Source of the DNA: Pseudomonadota bacterium
GTDB lineage: Bacteria > Pseudomonadota > Alphaproteobacteria > Rhizobiales > Rhizobiaceae
Assembly (NCBI GenBank): GCA_023433855.1
Contig: JAEYTV010000570.1
Span: 1-8,404, forward strand
Reading direction: 5' to 3'
DNA: 8,404 nt
A program made the position numbers and the translations under genes. The notes below the pieces were generated by a model, which had not been told where the DNA came from, did not search any database, and was given only the letters and a program-made list of their open reading frames with translations. Positions 6,767 through 8,404 of the stretch are shown piece by piece (positions within the stretch are counted from its first letter, which is position 1; every line of letters starts with the position of its first letter).

Positions 6767-6800
6767 ACGCAACGATCCGGCGTCGCAACGTCGAGGCCGG
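6747..6800 (+). other. Two possible stem-loops between permease 2 and the binding-protein gene
   Basis: CGTCTA (6747-6752) pairs perfectly with TAGACG (6764-6769) around an 11-nt loop that includes the last codons, straddling the permease 2 stop. CCGGC (6777-6781) pairs with GCCGG (6796-6800) around a 14-nt loop in the 55-bp spacer. Neither is followed by a T run, so they are not intrinsic terminators. Such structures can protect mRNA 3' ends or adjust expression of the downstream binding protein. Both stems are short, so this is weak evidence. Confidence 0.28.
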
Positions 6801-6821
6801 CAAACCACAGAGGGAAACACA

Positions 6822-7796
6822 ATGAAGAAAATCATGATGACGCTGATGGCGGGCGCCATGTCGCTCGCCGCCGTGCAGGCAATCGCCGCGGAAAAGGTGA
6901 CCCTGCAACTGAAATGGGTCGCCCAGGGCCAGTTTGGCGGTTATTTCGTCGCCAAGGACAAAGGTTTCTATGAGGAAGAAGGCCTGGATGTCGAGATCAA
7001 GGCAGGCGGGCCGGATATCGCGCCGGAGCAGGTGATTGCCGGGGGTGGCGCCGATGTGATCGTCGCCTGGATGGGAGGCGCGCTGGTGGCGCGCGAGAAG
7101 GGCGTCCCTCTCGTGAACATTGCCCAGCCATACCAGAAGTCTGGCCTCCAGCTCATCTGCCCCAAGGACGGCCCGATCAAGACCGAAGCCGACTTCAAGG
7201 GCCATACGCTCGGCGTCTGGTTCTTCGGCAACGAGTATCCGTTCTACGCGTGGATGAACAAGCTGGGCATCCCGACCAATGGCGGCCCCGATGGCGTGAA
7301 CGTGCTGAAGCAGAGCTTCGACGTTTCGCCGCTGGTCCAGAAGAAGGCCGACTGTATCTCGGTGATGACCTATAACGAGCTCGGCCAGGCGATCGACGCC
7401 GGCTTCACGCTCGATAAGCTGGTGGTCTTCAACTACACCGACCTCGGCAACGACCTGCTCGAAGACGGTTTGTACGCCATGGAAGACAAGCTGGCCGACC
7501 CGGCATTCGCCGACAAGATGGTCCGCTTCGTCCGCGCCTCGCAGAAGGGCTGGCAGTATGCGATCGAGCACCCGGAAGAGGCTGCGCAGATCGTGATCGA
7601 CAACGATGAGTCCGGCGCCCAGACGCTGGCCCACCAGACCTACATGATGGGCGAAGTGGCCAAGCTCGTCGACGCCTCGGACTTCAAGCTCAACATGGCG
7701 GCCTATGACCGCACCGAGAAGGCGCTGCTGGACCAGAAGATCATCCAGAACAAGCCGGAAGGCGCCTACACCACGGCAATCACCGACAAGCTCTGA
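6822..7796 (+). CDS. ABC transporter periplasmic substrate-binding protein, NMT1/THI5-like (ThiY/RibY-like)
   Basis: This 324-residue protein has a clear signal peptide: MKK, a hydrophobic stretch to about residue 20, and cleavage near AIAA-EKV at 22-24. The mature start, LQLKWVAQGQFGGYFVAKDKGFYEEEGLDV (28-57), followed by AGGPDIAPEQV (61-71), is the hallmark of the NMT1/THI5-like binding proteins. These carry thiamine pyrimidine (HMP) precursors, riboflavin (RibY) and related ring compounds. Aromatic residues that could stack on a flat ring are present (W32, W84, W133, F134, F135, Y139). ATG 6822 is preceded by AGAGGGA at 7-nt spacing; upstream in-frame codons overlap permease 2 and add no signal. 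It delivers ligand to permeases 1 and 2. The substrate cannot be fixed from sequence. The neighbouring pyrimidine-ring hydrolases suggest a pyrimidine, dihydropyrimidine or hydantoin rather than a vitamin precursor, but that is inference. Confidence 0.95.
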   Translation: MKKIMMTLMAGAMSLAAVQAIAAEKVTLQLKWVAQGQFGGYFVAKDKGFYEEEGLDVEIKAGGPDIAPEQVIAGGGADVIVAWMGGALVAREKGVPLVNIAQPYQKSGLQLICPKDGPIKTEADFKGHTLGVWFFGNEYPFYAWMNKLGIPTNGGPDGVNVLKQSFDVSPLVQKKADCISVMTYNELGQAIDAGFTLDKLVVFNYTDLGNDLLEDGLYAMEDKLADPAFADKMVRFVRASQKGWQYAIEHPEEAAQIVIDNDESGAQTLAHQTYMMGEVAKLVDASDFKLNMAAYDRTEKALLDQKIIQNKPEGAYTTAITDKL

Positions 7797-7817
7797 GCCT
7801 TGCGGCAGACGAGTCTG

Positions 7818-7849
7818 GAGGCGGGGAGCGATCCCCGCCTCTTCTTTTT
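7818..7849 (+). terminator. Strong intrinsic terminator of the ABC operon
   Basis: A perfect 10-bp GC-rich stem (7818-7827 with 7832-7841) is closed by a GCGA tetraloop of the stable GNRA type and followed at once by TTCTTTTT. It starts 21 nt after the binding-protein stop. On the opposite strand the hairpin is preceded by the A run but not followed by a T run, so it should act mainly on + strand transcripts. Confidence 0.94.
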
Positions 7850-7865
7850 GGGGCGGCGCCGAGCC

Positions 7866-8404
7866 TTAGCCCGCCTGCCGCTGCTCCTGGTCCTGGGAGG
7901 CGGGATCGAGCATGTGGCGCACGGCATCCCGCGCCATGGGGCGGGCGATGAGGTAGCCTTGGGCTTCGGTGTAGCCGGCCGCGTGGACGGCACGGAGCTG
8001 CTCGGCGCTCTCGATGCCCTCGGCAGTGGTCTCCATGCCCAGGCGCATGCCGATATCGGCAACGGCGCTGACGATGGTACGGGCGCTTTCGGCGCTCGAC
8101 AGGGCGCGCACGAAGGTGCCGTCAATCTTGATCTTGTCGAACGGGAAGGCGAGCAGGTAGCTCAGCGCCGAATAGCCGGTGCCGAAATCGTCCATGGCGA
8201 TCCGCAGCCCCAGCCCGTGCAGCTGGCGCAGGATTTCGAGGTTGGTCTCGTCGTTCTCGAGGAACAGCGACTCGGTGATCTCGATCTCCACCCGCTCATG
8301 CGCGAGCCCGGTGGTGGCGAGCGCATTCATGATGACGCCGACGAGATTGCCGCGGCGGAACTGGCTCGAGGAGACGTTGACGGCGATGCGGTAGTCGGTC
8401 GGCC
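7866..8404 (-). CDS. EAL-domain cyclic-di-GMP phosphodiesterase, C-terminal part (N-terminus outside window)
   Basis: The last 178 residues of an EAL domain are visible; the frame is open to the window edge, so the N-terminal part, including the EAL triplet itself, lies outside. EAL domains hydrolyse cyclic-di-GMP to pGpG. Counting from the edge, the visible catalytic elements are N9 in AVNVSSSQF, E41 and E44 in EITES, D71-D72 in DDFGTGYSALSYL, K92 in KIKIDGTFV, E128 in TTAEGIES, and Q148 in EAQGYLIARPM. All fit an active enzyme. The conserved loop DFGTGYS is intact. Many such proteins carry GGDEF, PAS or membrane domains in front, which cannot be checked here. It converges on the ABC operon with 69 bp between stops, so it is probably a separate unit with no functional tie to the pyrimidine genes. 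No T-run terminator was seen after its stop. Confidence 0.95.
   Translation of the reverse strand, partial: PTDYRIAVNVSSSQFRRGNLVGVIMNALATTGLAHERVEIEITESLFLENDETNLEILRQLHGLGLRIAMDDFGTGYSALSYLLAFPFDKIKIDGTFVRALSSAESARTIVSAVADIGMRLGMETTAEGIESAEQLRAVHAAGYTEAQGYLIARPMARDAVRHMLDPASQDQEQRQAG

Noticed and set aside
6750..7634. 294-codon open frame on the - strand opposite the binding-protein gene
   Set aside because: The + strand encodes a clear signal peptide and NMT1-like protein; the antisense translation shows no known motif.
1..8404. CRISPR arrays, tRNA or rRNA genes, insertion sequences, phage or toxin-antitoxin genes
   Set aside because: No regularly spaced repeats, tRNA cloverleaf, transposase motif or terminal inverted repeats were seen on either strand.

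Overview
The window looks like chromosomal DNA from a GC-rich alphaproteobacterium. A member of the Hyphomicrobiales (Rhizobium/Sinorhizobium-like) is my best guess, judged from codon usage, the protein sequences and the gene order; no rRNA or other marker gene is present to prove it. Coding density is very high. The largest gaps are about 110-120 bp, and no stretch over 300 bp lacks a gene.

Left part (1-3430, + strand): a tightly packed catabolic unit. It opens with the 3' part of a zinc-dependent hydantoinase/carbamoylase-family amidase (beta-ureidopropionase type), cut by the window edge. A GNAT acetyltransferase follows with a 4-nt stop/start overlap. After a 112-bp gap comes a complete dihydropyrimidinase/D-hydantoinase with all six metal ligands, and 1 nt later a small secreted protein with four cysteines in its mature part. 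The two hydrolases catalyse the last two steps of reductive pyrimidine breakdown: dihydrouracil to N-carbamoyl-beta-alanine, then to beta-alanine, CO2 and ammonia. The dihydropyrimidine dehydrogenase expected for the first step is not in the window.

Middle (3433-3967): a single-domain cupin lies on the - strand, its stop codon only 2 nt from the stop of the secreted-protein gene. It is divergent from the next operon across a 121-bp spacer that holds a 20-bp imperfect palindrome.

Right part (3968-7796, + strand): a complete ABC importer of the NitT/TauT/ThiY class. It has an ATPase, permease 1 (11-nt overlap), permease 2 (4-nt overlap, with an unusual N-terminal multi-TM extension) and an NMT1/THI5-like periplasmic binding protein. 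A strong intrinsic terminator ends the unit. A convergent - strand gene then begins, the C-terminal part of an EAL-domain cyclic-di-GMP phosphodiesterase, which looks like an unrelated neighbour.

Working model (inference): the importer brings in a pyrimidine-like or cyclic-ureide compound, and the hydrolases open it and remove the carbamoyl group. The acetyltransferase, secreted protein and cupin are accessories of unknown role. Nothing here is clearly a wholly new system. The most interesting items are the uncharacterised accessories, the transporter's unresolved substrate, and the extended permease.
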